From NCBI GenBank assembly GCA_964484265.1, contig CAZAFH010000017.1:1-64000 (forward strand): a stretch of 64,000 nucleotides of DNA, written 5' to 3'. Below, in pieces: positions 49,393 to 58,019 of this stretch. Source of the stretch: SIAQ01 sp964484265. Lineage in GTDB: Bacteria; Planctomycetota; Planctomycetia; Gemmatales; Gemmataceae. The notes beneath the pieces are model-generated. The model made no database searches. It was not told the DNA's origin and worked only from the letters and a program-made list of their open reading frames with translations. Each line of letters starts with the position of its first letter. The stretch's first letter is position 1. Position numbers and translations under genes: made by a program.

Positions 49393-49833
49393 TCATTTCA
49401 ACCGCACGCGCGGAAAATCGCAGAGCGGCACGCTTTCGCTCGGTTCGTCGATCACTTCTTGCAGCGTCGTGTCTCGAAACGCTTCTTCGACCATCGCCAG
49501 GGCGTTATCCACGCGCCGATGCAGCGGACACAGACGGACGCCGTGACTGGCCAAGTCCAGCGGGCACATGCGGATGCGCTGGATCGGATCGACGGCGTTG
49601 ACGACTTCCAAAATCGTAAGCTCGGCAGGCGATTTGACCAGCGCCATCCCGCCGCCGATGCCTCGCTGCGAACGCACGACTCCGGCTTGTACCAGGTTTT
49701 GCAACACCTTGGAGAGATAGGCCTGCGGCACGCGCGTTGCCTTGGCGATTTCTTCCGTCGTCTGTCCCGTCGGCGATTTGGTCGCAAGGTGCACGACGGC
49801 GCGCAGGGCATATTCCACGGTTTGCGAGAACAT
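49393..49833 (-). CDS. Rrf2 family transcription regulator (IscR/NsrR-like)
   Basis: A 146-residue winged-helix regulator. MFSQTVEYALRAVVHLATKS and TTEEIAKATRVPQAYLSKVL with LQNLVQAGVVRSQRGIGGGM form the DNA-binding domain. In IscR-type proteins three Cys hold an Fe-S cluster with 6/6 spacing; here Cys90 and Cys102 are present but the central position is Ser96. A His at 105 matches IscR His107. So it might bind a modified cluster or none. GGGGGAT lies before the ATG at 49833; the upstream frame is less likely. It sits next to the ABC ATPase gene, separated by a family B palindrome, and divergent to glnA (168 nt). Confidence 0.88.
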   Translation of the reverse strand: MFSQTVEYALRAVVHLATKSPTGQTTEEIAKATRVPQAYLSKVLQNLVQAGVVRSQRGIGGGMALVKSPAELTILEVVNAVDPIQRIRMCPLDLASHGVRLCPLHRRVDNALAMVEEAFRDTTLQEVIDEPSESVPLCDFPRVRLK

Positions 49834-50001
49834 CGATTCATCCCCCATTGCCGGTAACGTCCGCGCAATCGCCAAAATCGGCACGAAAAAGCAGTGCTCT
49901 CTCGGCCACTGCCTTCATTCTATCTGGAAGCCTGCCGCCGGTGTGCGATATTCTCCATGAAGTGAATTAGCAAAGCATGCGAACCGCACCTGGAGAATCT
50001 C

Positions 50002-51414
50002 ATGACCCCGAAGGAAGTTTTGGCTCTCATCCGCGAAAAGGACGTCAAGGCCGTCGATATGCGTTTCATGGATTTTCCCGGTCTTTGGCAGCATTTCACC
50101 ATCCCGGCCGAGGCGCTCTCGGAAAGCACGTTCGAGGAAGGCCTGGGGTTCGACGGTTCGAGCATCCGCGGGTGGAAGGCGATCAACGAGTCCGACATGC
50201 TCGTCATTCCGCAACCGGAGACGGCATTCATCGACCCGTTTTGCGACGAATCGACGCTCACGGTCATCTGCAATATCCAGGATCCGCTGACCAAGGAAGA
50301 TTACTCGCGCGATCCGCGCAACGTCGCGCGCAAAGCCGCCAACTGGATGAAATCGACAGGCATTGCCGATGTCGCCTATTTCGGCCCGGAACTTGAATTC
50401 TTCGTCTTTGACAATGTGCGCTTCGATCAGTCGTCGAATTATGGCTTCTACTACCTCGACAGCATCGAAGGCGCGTGGAACTCGGGCCGAGATGAAGCAC
50501 CAAACCTGGGCCATAAAATCCGCTATAAAGAAGGCTATTTCCCGACGCCTCCGACTGATTCGCTACAAAATATTCGCACCGAGATGATGCTCACCATGAT
50601 CAAGTGCGGCATTCCCATCGAGGCTCAGCATCACGAAGTCGCCACCGGAGGCCAGTGCGAGATCGATATGCGCTTCAGTCCCCTCGTCGAGATGGCGGAC
50701 AAGGTGTTGATGTATAAGTACATCGTGAAGAATGTCGCCAAGAAGCACCATAAAACCGCGACGTTCATGCCCAAGCCGATCTTTCAAGACAATGGCTCGG
50801 GCATGCACGTACATACTTCGCTGTGGAAGAGCGGCGTCAATCTCTTTGCCGGCTCGGGTTACGCGGGACTTTCCGACATGGGGTTGTACGCCATCGGCGG
50901 CCTGCTAAAGCACGCGCCGGCGTTGTGCGCTTTCGCCAATCCCACGACCAACAGCTACAAACGCCTCGTGCCCGGCTATGAGGCGCCGGTCAATCTCGCT
51001 TACAGCCGGCGCAATCGTTCCGCGTCGATTCGCATTCCCGTGTACTCGCCGAACCCGAAGGCGAAACGCATCGAGTTCCGATGCCCTGACGGTTCGAGCA
51101 ACCCGTACCTCGTCTTCTCGTCGATGCTCATGGCAATGATCGATGGCATCAAGAACAAGATCCGCCCCGGCGATCCGCTCGACAAGGATATCTACGATCT
51201 TACGCCCGAGCAACTCAAAGACGTGCCAAAAGCTCCCGGCACGCTTGACGAGGCCCTCACCTGCCTGGAGAACGACCACGAGTTCCTTCTTCAGGGCGAT
51301 GTGTTCACCGACGACGTCATCAGCACCTGGATCTGGTACAAACGCGAAAAAGAAGCCGACGCCATGCGACTTCGGCCTCATCCGTACGAATTCTACCTAT
51401 ACTACGATTGCTGA
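50002..51414 (+). CDS. glnA: Glutamine synthetase, type I
   Basis: A 470-residue enzyme forming glutamine from glutamate, ammonia and ATP. GFDGSSIRGWKAINESDM near residue 50, FGPELEFFVFD, the ATP-site DNGSGMHVHTSLWK near residue 265, and KRLVPGYEAPVNLAYSRRNR near residue 320 are characteristic. Tyr398 in DKDIYDLTPEQL matches the adenylylation tyrosine of the GSI-beta class, so activity may be controlled by adenylylation; length fits. GGAGA precedes the ATG. It is divergent from the Rrf2 gene. No ntrB/ntrC or glnB is nearby. Confidence 0.95.
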   Translation: MTPKEVLALIREKDVKAVDMRFMDFPGLWQHFTIPAEALSESTFEEGLGFDGSSIRGWKAINESDMLVIPQPETAFIDPFCDESTLTVICNIQDPLTKEDYSRDPRNVARKAANWMKSTGIADVAYFGPELEFFVFDNVRFDQSSNYGFYYLDSIEGAWNSGRDEAPNLGHKIRYKEGYFPTPPTDSLQNIRTEMMLTMIKCGIPIEAQHHEVATGGQCEIDMRFSPLVEMADKVLMYKYIVKNVAKKHHKTATFMPKPIFQDNGSGMHVHTSLWKSGVNLFAGSGYAGLSDMGLYAIGGLLKHAPALCAFANPTTNSYKRLVPGYEAPVNLAYSRRNRSASIRIPVYSPNPKAKRIEFRCPDGSSNPYLVFSSMLMAMIDGIKNKIRPGDPLDKDIYDLTPEQLKDVPKAPGTLDEALTCLENDHEFLLQGDVFTDDVISTWIWYKREKEADAMRLRPHPYEFYLYYDC

Positions 51415-51448
51415 TCGGATTTTCGGATATTCGCCGTGGAGCTGACGT

Positions 51449-52039
51449 ATGCGAGAAGAACAGGTGCTCGTCATTCCCACGGCGGTGCTCAGCGATGCCG
51501 GCTTGTTTCAAGGGCTCTGCCGCGATGTCGCGCGGTATGAGCCGTTGCTCCTTGATCCCTCAAGATTCACTTTCGTTTCACGTGAGCTTGCCGAGAACGA
51601 TCCGAGTCTGAAGCAGCTTATCCCTTATGTCGTGTTGAAGCACGGCGATTCGGTATTTCATTACACTCGAGGCAAGGGCGGCGGCGAGCAACGCCTGAGA
51701 TCGCTGCGTTCGATCGGCGTCGGCGGGCATATCAATCCGATCGATCATGCAACCGACGAGCATCCATATCGGCAGGGAATGCTGCGCGAGTTGGCCGAGG
51801 AAGTCGAGCTTGGGGCTGAATATCGCGAAACCTGTCTGGGTTTCATCAACGACGATTCGACGCCCGTGGGTCAGGTTCATCTTGGCATCGTGCATCTGTT
51901 CGAGTTGTCGGCTCCGCTCGTCACGCGGCGGGAGGTCGATCTCGCCCAGGCCGGCTTCGCGCCGATCGCGGAACTATGGCGAATCCGGGAGAAGTTTGAA
52001 ACCTGGTCGCAATTCGTGCTGGTGGAATTGATGCGGTGA
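51449..52039 (+). CDS. Nudix-domain protein
   Basis: A 196-residue protein. The Nudix box is IGVGGHINPIDHATDEHPYR with QGMLRELAEEVELG: glycines first, then an insertion, then REL-x-EE-x-x-L/G holding the Mg-binding glutamates. Insertions in the box are typical of a planctomycete/cyanobacterial subgroup annotated as phosphoesterases. Its substrate, probably a nucleotide or phosphoanhydride, is unknown. It starts 35 nt after glnA with GGAGC as ribosome site and may be cotranscribed. It converges on the HEAT/propeller cluster. Confidence 0.85.
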   Translation: MREEQVLVIPTAVLSDAGLFQGLCRDVARYEPLLLDPSRFTFVSRELAENDPSLKQLIPYVVLKHGDSVFHYTRGKGGGEQRLRSLRSIGVGGHINPIDHATDEHPYRQGMLRELAEEVELGAEYRETCLGFINDDSTPVGQVHLGIVHLFELSAPLVTRREVDLAQAGFAPIAELWRIREKFETWSQFVLVELMR

Positions 52040-52054
52040 AAGGTTTTCACGCGG

Positions 52055-53773
52055 TCAGCGACGAATCGCTCGTGTTACTCGGCTTTCGCCCATTTGGTTG
52101 TAGGTCCATATCTCTTTGCCGGTGCGATCGACTTCGACGGCGCCGACGGCGGCGTTCATGGAGGTGATCAGCGTGTTGCCATTGGCTAGCCGAACGGCGG
52201 CGATGGGTTGGTCGAAGGCGACCTCCCAGACGGCTTTGCCTTTCGTGTCGTACTCGACGACTTTGCCTTCAGAATGATGGGGGACGAGGACACGCCCGCT
52301 GGGTGTGCCGTAGATTCGGCCGCCGAAAAGGCGCATGCCGAGGCCGACCTGGAAGCTGTGGATTTCCTTGCCGCGGGCATCGAATCGTGCGACTCGGCTA
52401 TCGGCGAGCAGGCAGAGAATTTCGCCATTGGGGAGTTTCGAGGCCTTCATGATCTTCCGACCTTCGTCGGGAAAGTCGATGTTGAGGACTTCGCCGCCGT
52501 CCTTGTCGAATTCGAGGAGCTGATGATCGGAGGCGACAAAGGTGTTGCCATTGGATAGTCTTTGAGCCGCGAGAGGGCCGGGAACGGCGCGTTGCCAAAC
52601 GATCTGCCCGCGCGTGTCGCGTTCAGTGACGCGATTGCCATGATACTCGGCAACGAGCACGCGATCATCGGAGACCATCTGGGCATCGAGCGGGAAGACG
52701 ACATTGCGGATATTCCACAGCGGCGTGTTATCCGGACCGAGTTCCAGCACACGGCCCTGATCGAGCAGCACCACGAGCGTTCGCCCTAGCTGCACCGGAG
52801 TCTCTTCGAGCTTCGTGAGATTCACGTCCCCTGCGTGCTTCTTCCACCAGGCTCGCCAGGCGTCGCGGCATTTCGCGCGAGTTTCCGAATCGTTGCCCAT
52901 CGATATCGCTGCGGGCGGAATTGTGCCTGTAGCCTGCAGCAGCAGGTCCTCCGTCTGCCAGGCTTCGTTTAACGGCAATGTGACGAGGCCTTCGATAAGT
53001 ACGGGCAACGCGGATTTGTCCCGGGCGTGGAGTCGCGCCTGGGCGATCCGCCAACGCACAATCGGATCGGGATCGTCGGCCAGTTTTTGCAGTCTCTCGT
53101 CCCAGGTCTTTTCGCCGCGTCGCGCCAGCACTTCACCCGCACAGGCTCGGCGAAGAGCGGAGCGGTCGGTCAGCGCGGCCAGCAAACGCGGTGACGGTTT
53201 ACCGTCGATAAAGCCATGCTTGCGAAGTGCGGCACGTATCTCGCCGAGCACGATCTCGTTGTCGGCAAACGGAGCGAAATCGATCAACGTCGCCGCGAGG
53301 TCTTTGCTGCCGAGAACGTTCAGGGCACGAATGGCAGCGGCCGTCACTTCGGGGCCGACGTCATTGTCTTGAATCTTCAAGATTGCGGATTCGATGCGGT
53401 GAACGACCTCGGCATCCCAATCTCCCTGGGTGTTACGGAGAATCTCGATGCAGACGCTGCCGCGTGCGATGATGTCGCGTGTCGCCTTGTCGCGAGTCGG
53501 GTAATGGGCCGAGCCAAATTTGCGAACCAGGCGTTCGATGGCAGGGCGTTCGCTTTCGGGGAGGATCCGTTTGCGAAGAAACGCGAGCAATGCCTCGGCG
53601 TCGGTGTTCAGTTTGGCCCGTTGTAGAATGGCGTTGTCAACGGAGTCGATGCTCGGAGTGGCTGGTTTTTTTTCGGCAGGTTTCTTTTCGTCGCCGGCTG
53701 GGAGCAGTGAACCGATGCCGACGGCCAATAAGGCGGACAGGCCAAGAATCAACATCCGATGATTGGCACGCAT
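52055..53773 (-). CDS. Secreted HEAT-repeat/beta-propeller protein, copy 3
   Basis: A 572-residue exported protein (signal MLILGLSALLAVGIGSLLPA, start ATG 53773). HEAT-like helical repeats occupy about residues 60-280: IERLVRKFGSAHYPTRDKAT, VLGEIRAALRKHGFI and others. A short Trp-rich hinge (DAWRAWWKKHAGDVNLTKLE) follows, then a PQQ/NHL-type propeller from about 335 with repeated PNGxxL and (R)VLVAEYHGNRVTERDTRG units. It ends TRAIRR. One of three tandem paralogs; the other two at 53834 and 55609 share the hinge and the AEY-NRVTERD unit. Probably binds other proteins or polymers in the periplasm; no enzyme motif is seen. Copies are about 60-110 nt apart. Confidence 0.82.
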   Translation of the reverse strand: MRANHRMLILGLSALLAVGIGSLLPAGDEKKPAEKKPATPSIDSVDNAILQRAKLNTDAEALLAFLRKRILPESERPAIERLVRKFGSAHYPTRDKATRDIIARGSVCIEILRNTQGDWDAEVVHRIESAILKIQDNDVGPEVTAAAIRALNVLGSKDLAATLIDFAPFADNEIVLGEIRAALRKHGFIDGKPSPRLLAALTDRSALRRACAGEVLARRGEKTWDERLQKLADDPDPIVRWRIAQARLHARDKSALPVLIEGLVTLPLNEAWQTEDLLLQATGTIPPAAISMGNDSETRAKCRDAWRAWWKKHAGDVNLTKLEETPVQLGRTLVVLLDQGRVLELGPDNTPLWNIRNVVFPLDAQMVSDDRVLVAEYHGNRVTERDTRGQIVWQRAVPGPLAAQRLSNGNTFVASDHQLLEFDKDGGEVLNIDFPDEGRKIMKASKLPNGEILCLLADSRVARFDARGKEIHSFQVGLGMRLFGGRIYGTPSGRVLVPHHSEGKVVEYDTKGKAVWEVAFDQPIAAVRLANGNTLITSMNAAVGAVEVDRTGKEIWTYNQMGESRVTRAIRR

Positions 53774-53833
53774 GGTTGGAACCTCGAGACGTACATCCGT
53801 GAAACCTGTCCGATCGAGAGAGGCGATCGGGCG

Positions 53834-55498
53834 TTAGCGTCGGCGGGCGCGGAACGGTCGGCCATCGGTGTGCAGGCTCCAGACCTCGCGGCCTGCGGGA
53901 TCGAATTCGACGATCCGGTAGTTGAGGCTGCACGTGACGAGCGTGTTGCCATTGCGAAGGCGCGTCGTGCTCACGGGCGTGGGAACCTTCACCTGCCAGT
54001 GCCGTTTGCCTTCCCAATCGAATTCGGCAACGATGTTATTGTTGTAGAGAGGCACCAGCACGCGGCCGTTGGGCAGAACCTCGATCTGGCCGCCAAGCGA
54101 ATAGACGGCGCCGCCGAGCGAGAAACTCTTGAGTTCGCCGCCCTGCGAATTCAGGAGCTGGCAGCGTCCGCCCGAAGTAACGACGACGATCTCGCCGTTG
54201 CGTTTGCGGTAGGCTGCCACGATGCTGGCGCCGGGCGACAACCACGTAAATACATCCCGGCCATCGCGGTCCACGATCGCCAAACCCTGGCGCGTCGCGA
54301 TGAAGGTGGAGCCGTTGTTGATTCGCTGGCAGCATATTGGCATGTTGGCGTGCGCCTGCCAAAGGATGTTGCCCTTGAAGTCGCGCTCCGTCACGCGCCG
54401 ATCGAAATATTCCGCCACAAGCATACGATTCGGCCCGAGTATCTGGATGTCGACCGCGTAGCGAGGGCCATCGAATTCCCAGCGCGTCGTTTTTTCTTTG
54501 TTCACTTCGTAGATCTTGTTCTTCGTGTTCGCCTTGGTGGCTGTTACTCCGAGAATCGTGAACCCAAGCTCCTCGCGGGCAAATTGTTTGGCGAGATCGA
54601 GTTTGGCCTGGTTGGCATCATACCATTTCCGCCAGTCGGCGGTAAAGGCCTCGGCGCTGGTTTGGCCGGTATAGATCGAATCCGGGGCATTCTCTCCCGC
54701 CACCTGGTAGAGCGCTTCCAGAGCAGCATCGACGCGATCCTCGGGCATGCTGGCGAGCGATTCGATCAGAATCGGCAAACCTGATTTGTCGAATTTTTCG
54801 GTCAAGGCAAGCCCAAGCTGAAAGCGGATTCGCGGGTCGGGATCCTTCAACAAGCCACCAAGTCTTTCCTTGGCGGCGATGCCGAGGTTGCGGACCAATG
54901 CCTCGCCGGCGGCGGCACGCTGAGAGGCCTCCTTCGAGGTCAGCATCTCGACGACGATCGGCATCGGCGCTTCGTTGACGAATGCGGTCGCATTGATGGC
55001 GTGCTGCACGCTTTGACGAACCTCTTCGTTCGTCGCATAGGGGACGAAATCGAACAATACAGCCAGGCTACCAGCGGGTTTGTCGCGCGCGATCAACCGG
55101 GCGATGGCGGCGGCGGAGGCATTGTCGCGGTCGGCGGGAAATTTCGCCAGCACCTGACGCAGTCGGCCGGCCGTCTCGGCGTCGGCGAGCGTTTCACGCA
55201 GCAATGTCTCCGCCAGCGCTCGCACGACAGGCCCCGACGCCACCAGTTCCCGCTGCGCGATGATGCGTTCGCTGTAGACGCTTTTGCCGAGGTGGGTGAC
55301 GTGTTGTTTGAAGCGAGCGATCACTTCGGGCGACGGGATGCGTTTCTTGAGGGCATCGACGAGCGGGACGCCTTTCGTCGGAAGATTTTGGCTGCGCAGT
55401 ATCGCTTCGTCCGCGGCGTAATCGGTGTCCGGCATCGGCTGTGCCTGCACCGCTCGCGCGGTGACGAGGAGAGCAGCGATGACGATTCCCCGATGCAT
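53834..55498 (-). CDS. Secreted HEAT-repeat/beta-propeller protein, copy 2
   Basis: A 554-residue exported protein (start ATG 55498, signal MHRGIVIAALLVTARAVQA). It has the same layout as its two neighbours: HEAT repeats (about 75-270, VLFDFVPYATNEEVRQSVQH), the hinge TADWRKWYDANQAKLDLAKQ, and a propeller from about 320 with MLVAEYFDRRVTERDFKGNI, INNGSTFIATRQGL and LRNGNTLVTCSLN. It ends FRARRR. The start at 55498 is preferred over TTG 55513 because GAGGA lies eight bases before it and the leader holds a palindrome. Differences in the HEAT part are larger than in the propeller part. Function unknown; 61 nt separate it from copy 3. Confidence 0.82.
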   Translation of the reverse strand: MHRGIVIAALLVTARAVQAQPMPDTDYAADEAILRSQNLPTKGVPLVDALKKRIPSPEVIARFKQHVTHLGKSVYSERIIAQRELVASGPVVRALAETLLRETLADAETAGRLRQVLAKFPADRDNASAAAIARLIARDKPAGSLAVLFDFVPYATNEEVRQSVQHAINATAFVNEAPMPIVVEMLTSKEASQRAAAGEALVRNLGIAAKERLGGLLKDPDPRIRFQLGLALTEKFDKSGLPILIESLASMPEDRVDAALEALYQVAGENAPDSIYTGQTSAEAFTADWRKWYDANQAKLDLAKQFAREELGFTILGVTATKANTKNKIYEVNKEKTTRWEFDGPRYAVDIQILGPNRMLVAEYFDRRVTERDFKGNILWQAHANMPICCQRINNGSTFIATRQGLAIVDRDGRDVFTWLSPGASIVAAYRKRNGEIVVVTSGGRCQLLNSQGGELKSFSLGGAVYSLGGQIEVLPNGRVLVPLYNNNIVAEFDWEGKRHWQVKVPTPVSTTRLRNGNTLVTCSLNYRIVEFDPAGREVWSLHTDGRPFRARRR

Positions 55499-55514
55499 GG
55501 AGTGAATCCTCAAT

Positions 55515-55594
55515 GGCGAGCCGAGAGCGTTAGCGACCGGAGTGAGCGGTCAGTAACCTAGCGTTCCTCCGGTCGCTGACGCTCCCGGCTCGCC
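55515..55594. repeat. Palindrome between propeller copies 1 and 2
   Basis: GGCGAGCCGAGAGCGTTAGC with GACCGGAG is mirrored by CCTCCGGTC with GCTGACGCTCCCGGCTCGCC (a few mismatches) and about 19 nt between. The ends GGCGAGCC/GGCTCGCC are unlike families A-C. It fills almost all of the 110-nt space between the two genes and would be in the shared transcript. Confidence 0.88.
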
Positions 55595-55608
55595 ACGGCG
55601 AAGCGGAG

Positions 55609-57375
55609 TTACCGTCGGCGGGCGACGAAGACGACGCCGTCGGTCGAGTAGTTCCAAATCTGGTTGTTGCCCTGGTATTCGTACACCTGGCGTTGGTTGT
55701 AGCTCGTGACGAGGTTGTTGCCGTTCGGCAGACGGACGACGGAGTTGGGCCAATTGATGTTGATCTGGCTGCCGATCTGTTTGCCCGTCTTGTCGTATTC
55801 GCGGACTTGCTGCTGTTGGTAGTGAGCCAGCAAGACGTTGCCGTTGGGGAGAACGTCCATGTTGCCGAAGAGCATTTGCACGGCATTGACCTGGAACTGG
55901 GCGTTGACTTTTTGCGTGCGCGGATCCATGCGGATGTAGGCGCCGCCGTTGGTGACGAAGGCGATTTCTCCGGTCGGCAGTTTTCGAGCACGGAGCATGT
56001 CATTCGTCGGGCGCTGGTAGCTCCAGACTTCTTGTTTGTTGCGGTTGATTTCGAGCAGTCGGCCTTGCATGGCGATGAAGGTGTTGCCATTGGGCAGGCG
56101 CTGCACGGAGAATGGATTGCCTCCGCAGGCGAATTCCCATTTGATATCGCCCTTGAGATCGCGCTCGGTGACGCGATTGCCCTGGTACTCGGCCAGGAGC
56201 ACGCGGTTACCCGCCAGCAGGTGCGCGTCAACGGGATAGCCGACGGGGACGCTAAATTTCCAGCGGATTTTTTTGTCTTTGTCCAGTTCGTAGACTTCGC
56301 CCTGGTTGACGGCGCCGCCCGCACCGATGCGGTTGTTGTGCTGGACGATGAGCGTGTAGCCGAGGTACACATTCTCGGCCGTGAGTTTGGCCATGTCGAT
56401 GGTTTTGAGGTTTGTCTCGTACCATTTGGCCCAGGCATCGCGGCAGGCTTTCTTGCCCTGTTCGTCGTTGCCGAGCGAAACAAGCGGCGCCGATTCACCG
56501 GCGAGGCGATGCAGGGCTTCCTCGATGGGCCAGAGTTCGTCGGCCGACATTTTACCGAGCAGGTCGATCATGACGGGGACGACATCTTTGTCCTGCGAAT
56601 CGAGCAGCGCCAGGCAGACGCGGTAGCGAACGGAGACCGCCTCGTCGGCCAACAACTTCTTGACGTTCGCCAATTCGGCCTGAGCCTTGGCTCGCGCCAG
56701 CGCTTCGCCGGCGGCGCCGCGTTTGAGCGGCGTGGCATCCGTCAGCGCCTTGGTCAAGACCGGTTCGACCTTGCCATCGCGGAGAGCCACGGCGCCGAGT
56801 GTCTTGCAAATTTCGTCCACCACGGTTGGATCGCTGGCGAGCGGCAGGAACGCCATCAATACTTCGGCGGCGCCTGCGGGTTTGATCCTGGCGATGACGC
56901 GCGCCACGGCCGCCTGTAAGATCGGCTCGGCCTTGGTGTCGATCCGTGCCTTGAGGTCGGCGACACGTTTCCGAATTTCCAGGTCAGGGTCGTTTTCGCC
57001 GTCCTTCAACCCGGCGACGGCCGCGGCGCCGAGACCGATCAGACTGCTGAACGCTTTCTCGCGAACCGCGAATTCCTCGTCGCCCAGCTTCTTCACGAGA
57101 TCTGCAATATCCTTGGGATCGGGCGCCTTGAGCGTGCGTTTGCGGAAATATTCGAGGAGATCGGGGCCGTCGCCCTTCATGCCGTTCTCGCGAACGACGC
57201 GGAGATCCTCCTTGGACGACTCCATTTCCTGGAACGCTTTCTGGTCGGGCAATTTCGGCGCCTTCTCCGCGGGCTTCTCTTTCGGCTCCTTGCCCGCCTG
57301 ATTTTGCGACACCGTAAGACCAGCTCCAAGCATCGTGACAACCAGGCTCGCGAAAACAATCTTGTAACGAATCAT
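55609..57375 (-). CDS. Secreted HEAT-repeat/beta-propeller protein, copy 1
   Basis: A 588-residue exported protein (start ATG 57375, signal IVFASLVVTMLGAGLTVS). HEAT repeats about residues 85-300 (LVKKLGDEEFAVREKAFSS, VLMAFLPLASDPTVVDEIC), the hinge DAWAKWYETNLKTIDMAKL, then a propeller from about 335 (VLLAEYQGNRVTERDLKGDI, LPNGNTFIAMQGRLLEI, and a last blade LPNGNNLVTSYNQRQVYEYQ). It ends FVARRR. It has a Lys/Glu-rich segment after the signal (KEPKEKPAEKAPKLP) that the others show less strongly. Copy order from the promoter side is 1-2-3. A family B palindrome precedes it. Confidence 0.82.
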   Translation of the reverse strand: MIRYKIVFASLVVTMLGAGLTVSQNQAGKEPKEKPAEKAPKLPDQKAFQEMESSKEDLRVVRENGMKGDGPDLLEYFRKRTLKAPDPKDIADLVKKLGDEEFAVREKAFSSLIGLGAAAVAGLKDGENDPDLEIRKRVADLKARIDTKAEPILQAAVARVIARIKPAGAAEVLMAFLPLASDPTVVDEICKTLGAVALRDGKVEPVLTKALTDATPLKRGAAGEALARAKAQAELANVKKLLADEAVSVRYRVCLALLDSQDKDVVPVMIDLLGKMSADELWPIEEALHRLAGESAPLVSLGNDEQGKKACRDAWAKWYETNLKTIDMAKLTAENVYLGYTLIVQHNNRIGAGGAVNQGEVYELDKDKKIRWKFSVPVGYPVDAHLLAGNRVLLAEYQGNRVTERDLKGDIKWEFACGGNPFSVQRLPNGNTFIAMQGRLLEINRNKQEVWSYQRPTNDMLRARKLPTGEIAFVTNGGAYIRMDPRTQKVNAQFQVNAVQMLFGNMDVLPNGNVLLAHYQQQQVREYDKTGKQIGSQININWPNSVVRLPNGNNLVTSYNQRQVYEYQGNNQIWNYSTDGVVFVARRR

Positions 57376-57406
57376 GAGAAAATAACCTGCAGTGAAGCGA
57401 TTTGTA

Positions 57407-57468
57407 TTTCCGCTTGCGGCTTAGCGCTCCGCATGGCGCCGTGCGGAGCGCTAAGCCGCAAGCGGAAA
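57407..57468. repeat. Family B palindrome with perfect arms
   Basis: TTTCCGCTTGCGGCTTAGCG with CTCCGCA on the left is mirrored by TGCGGAG with CGCTAAGCCGCAAGCGGAAA on the right, around an 8-nt loop. It is the longest and most perfect family B member, and lies 32 nt upstream of propeller copy 1. Confidence 0.92.
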
Positions 57469-57574
57469 AGCAAATCGTGAATTCGTGGTTGAACCTAATT
57501 TTCAATTACATCTCACTTGTACATTCTAGCAAGTATCACACCATCAACACAAAGCTTTTCCCTGGCAACTGGCC

Positions 57575-57877
57575 CTACACGAACGAGTCGAACACGCGCA
57601 CCTGTTTCCAGTTTGCCTTGTTCTCGGCAATGAACTGATCGTGTCGCGGGGCCGACTGATAGGCGTCGTGGTCGGCTTTCGTCTTGAACACGAGGTGGAG
57701 GGCGACGTCGAAACCGCGATCATTCACGGGACGATCCATCTCCGCCGCGAGGATGCCGCAGGCGAAAAACACCGTGCCAACATGATCGGCGAGGTATTTC
57801 TTGCAGGCATCGACGAGCGTTTTCTTTGCGGCGTCGCTGGCGTCGTTGAGCGAGAAAAAGACATTGTGTGCGAGCAT
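57575..57877 (-). CDS. Dabb (stress-responsive A/B barrel) protein
   Basis: A 100-residue protein of the dimeric alpha-beta barrel type. MLAHNVFFSLNDASDAAKKT at the start, RGFDVALHLVFKTKADHDAY in the middle and QVRVFDSFV at the end follow the Dabb pattern. Members are small dimers of unknown or diverse function. Start ATG 57877 is preferred over 57916. It is divergent from glgA, with 142 nt between. Confidence 0.88.
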   Translation of the reverse strand: MLAHNVFFSLNDASDAAKKTLVDACKKYLADHVGTVFFACGILAAEMDRPVNDRGFDVALHLVFKTKADHDAYQSAPRHDQFIAENKANWKQVRVFDSFV

Positions 57878-58019
57878 CGGTGCGGCCACGAGATTCTCCG
57901 TTTCAGCAGAAACCAAATTCGGAAGGCTCTTTCATTGCGAACGAATGATTGCCAGAATCATAACGGATTTCTAGCTTGCCAACAGGAATACTTTACGGGT
58001 TTGCTGGAGAAGTCCCATT

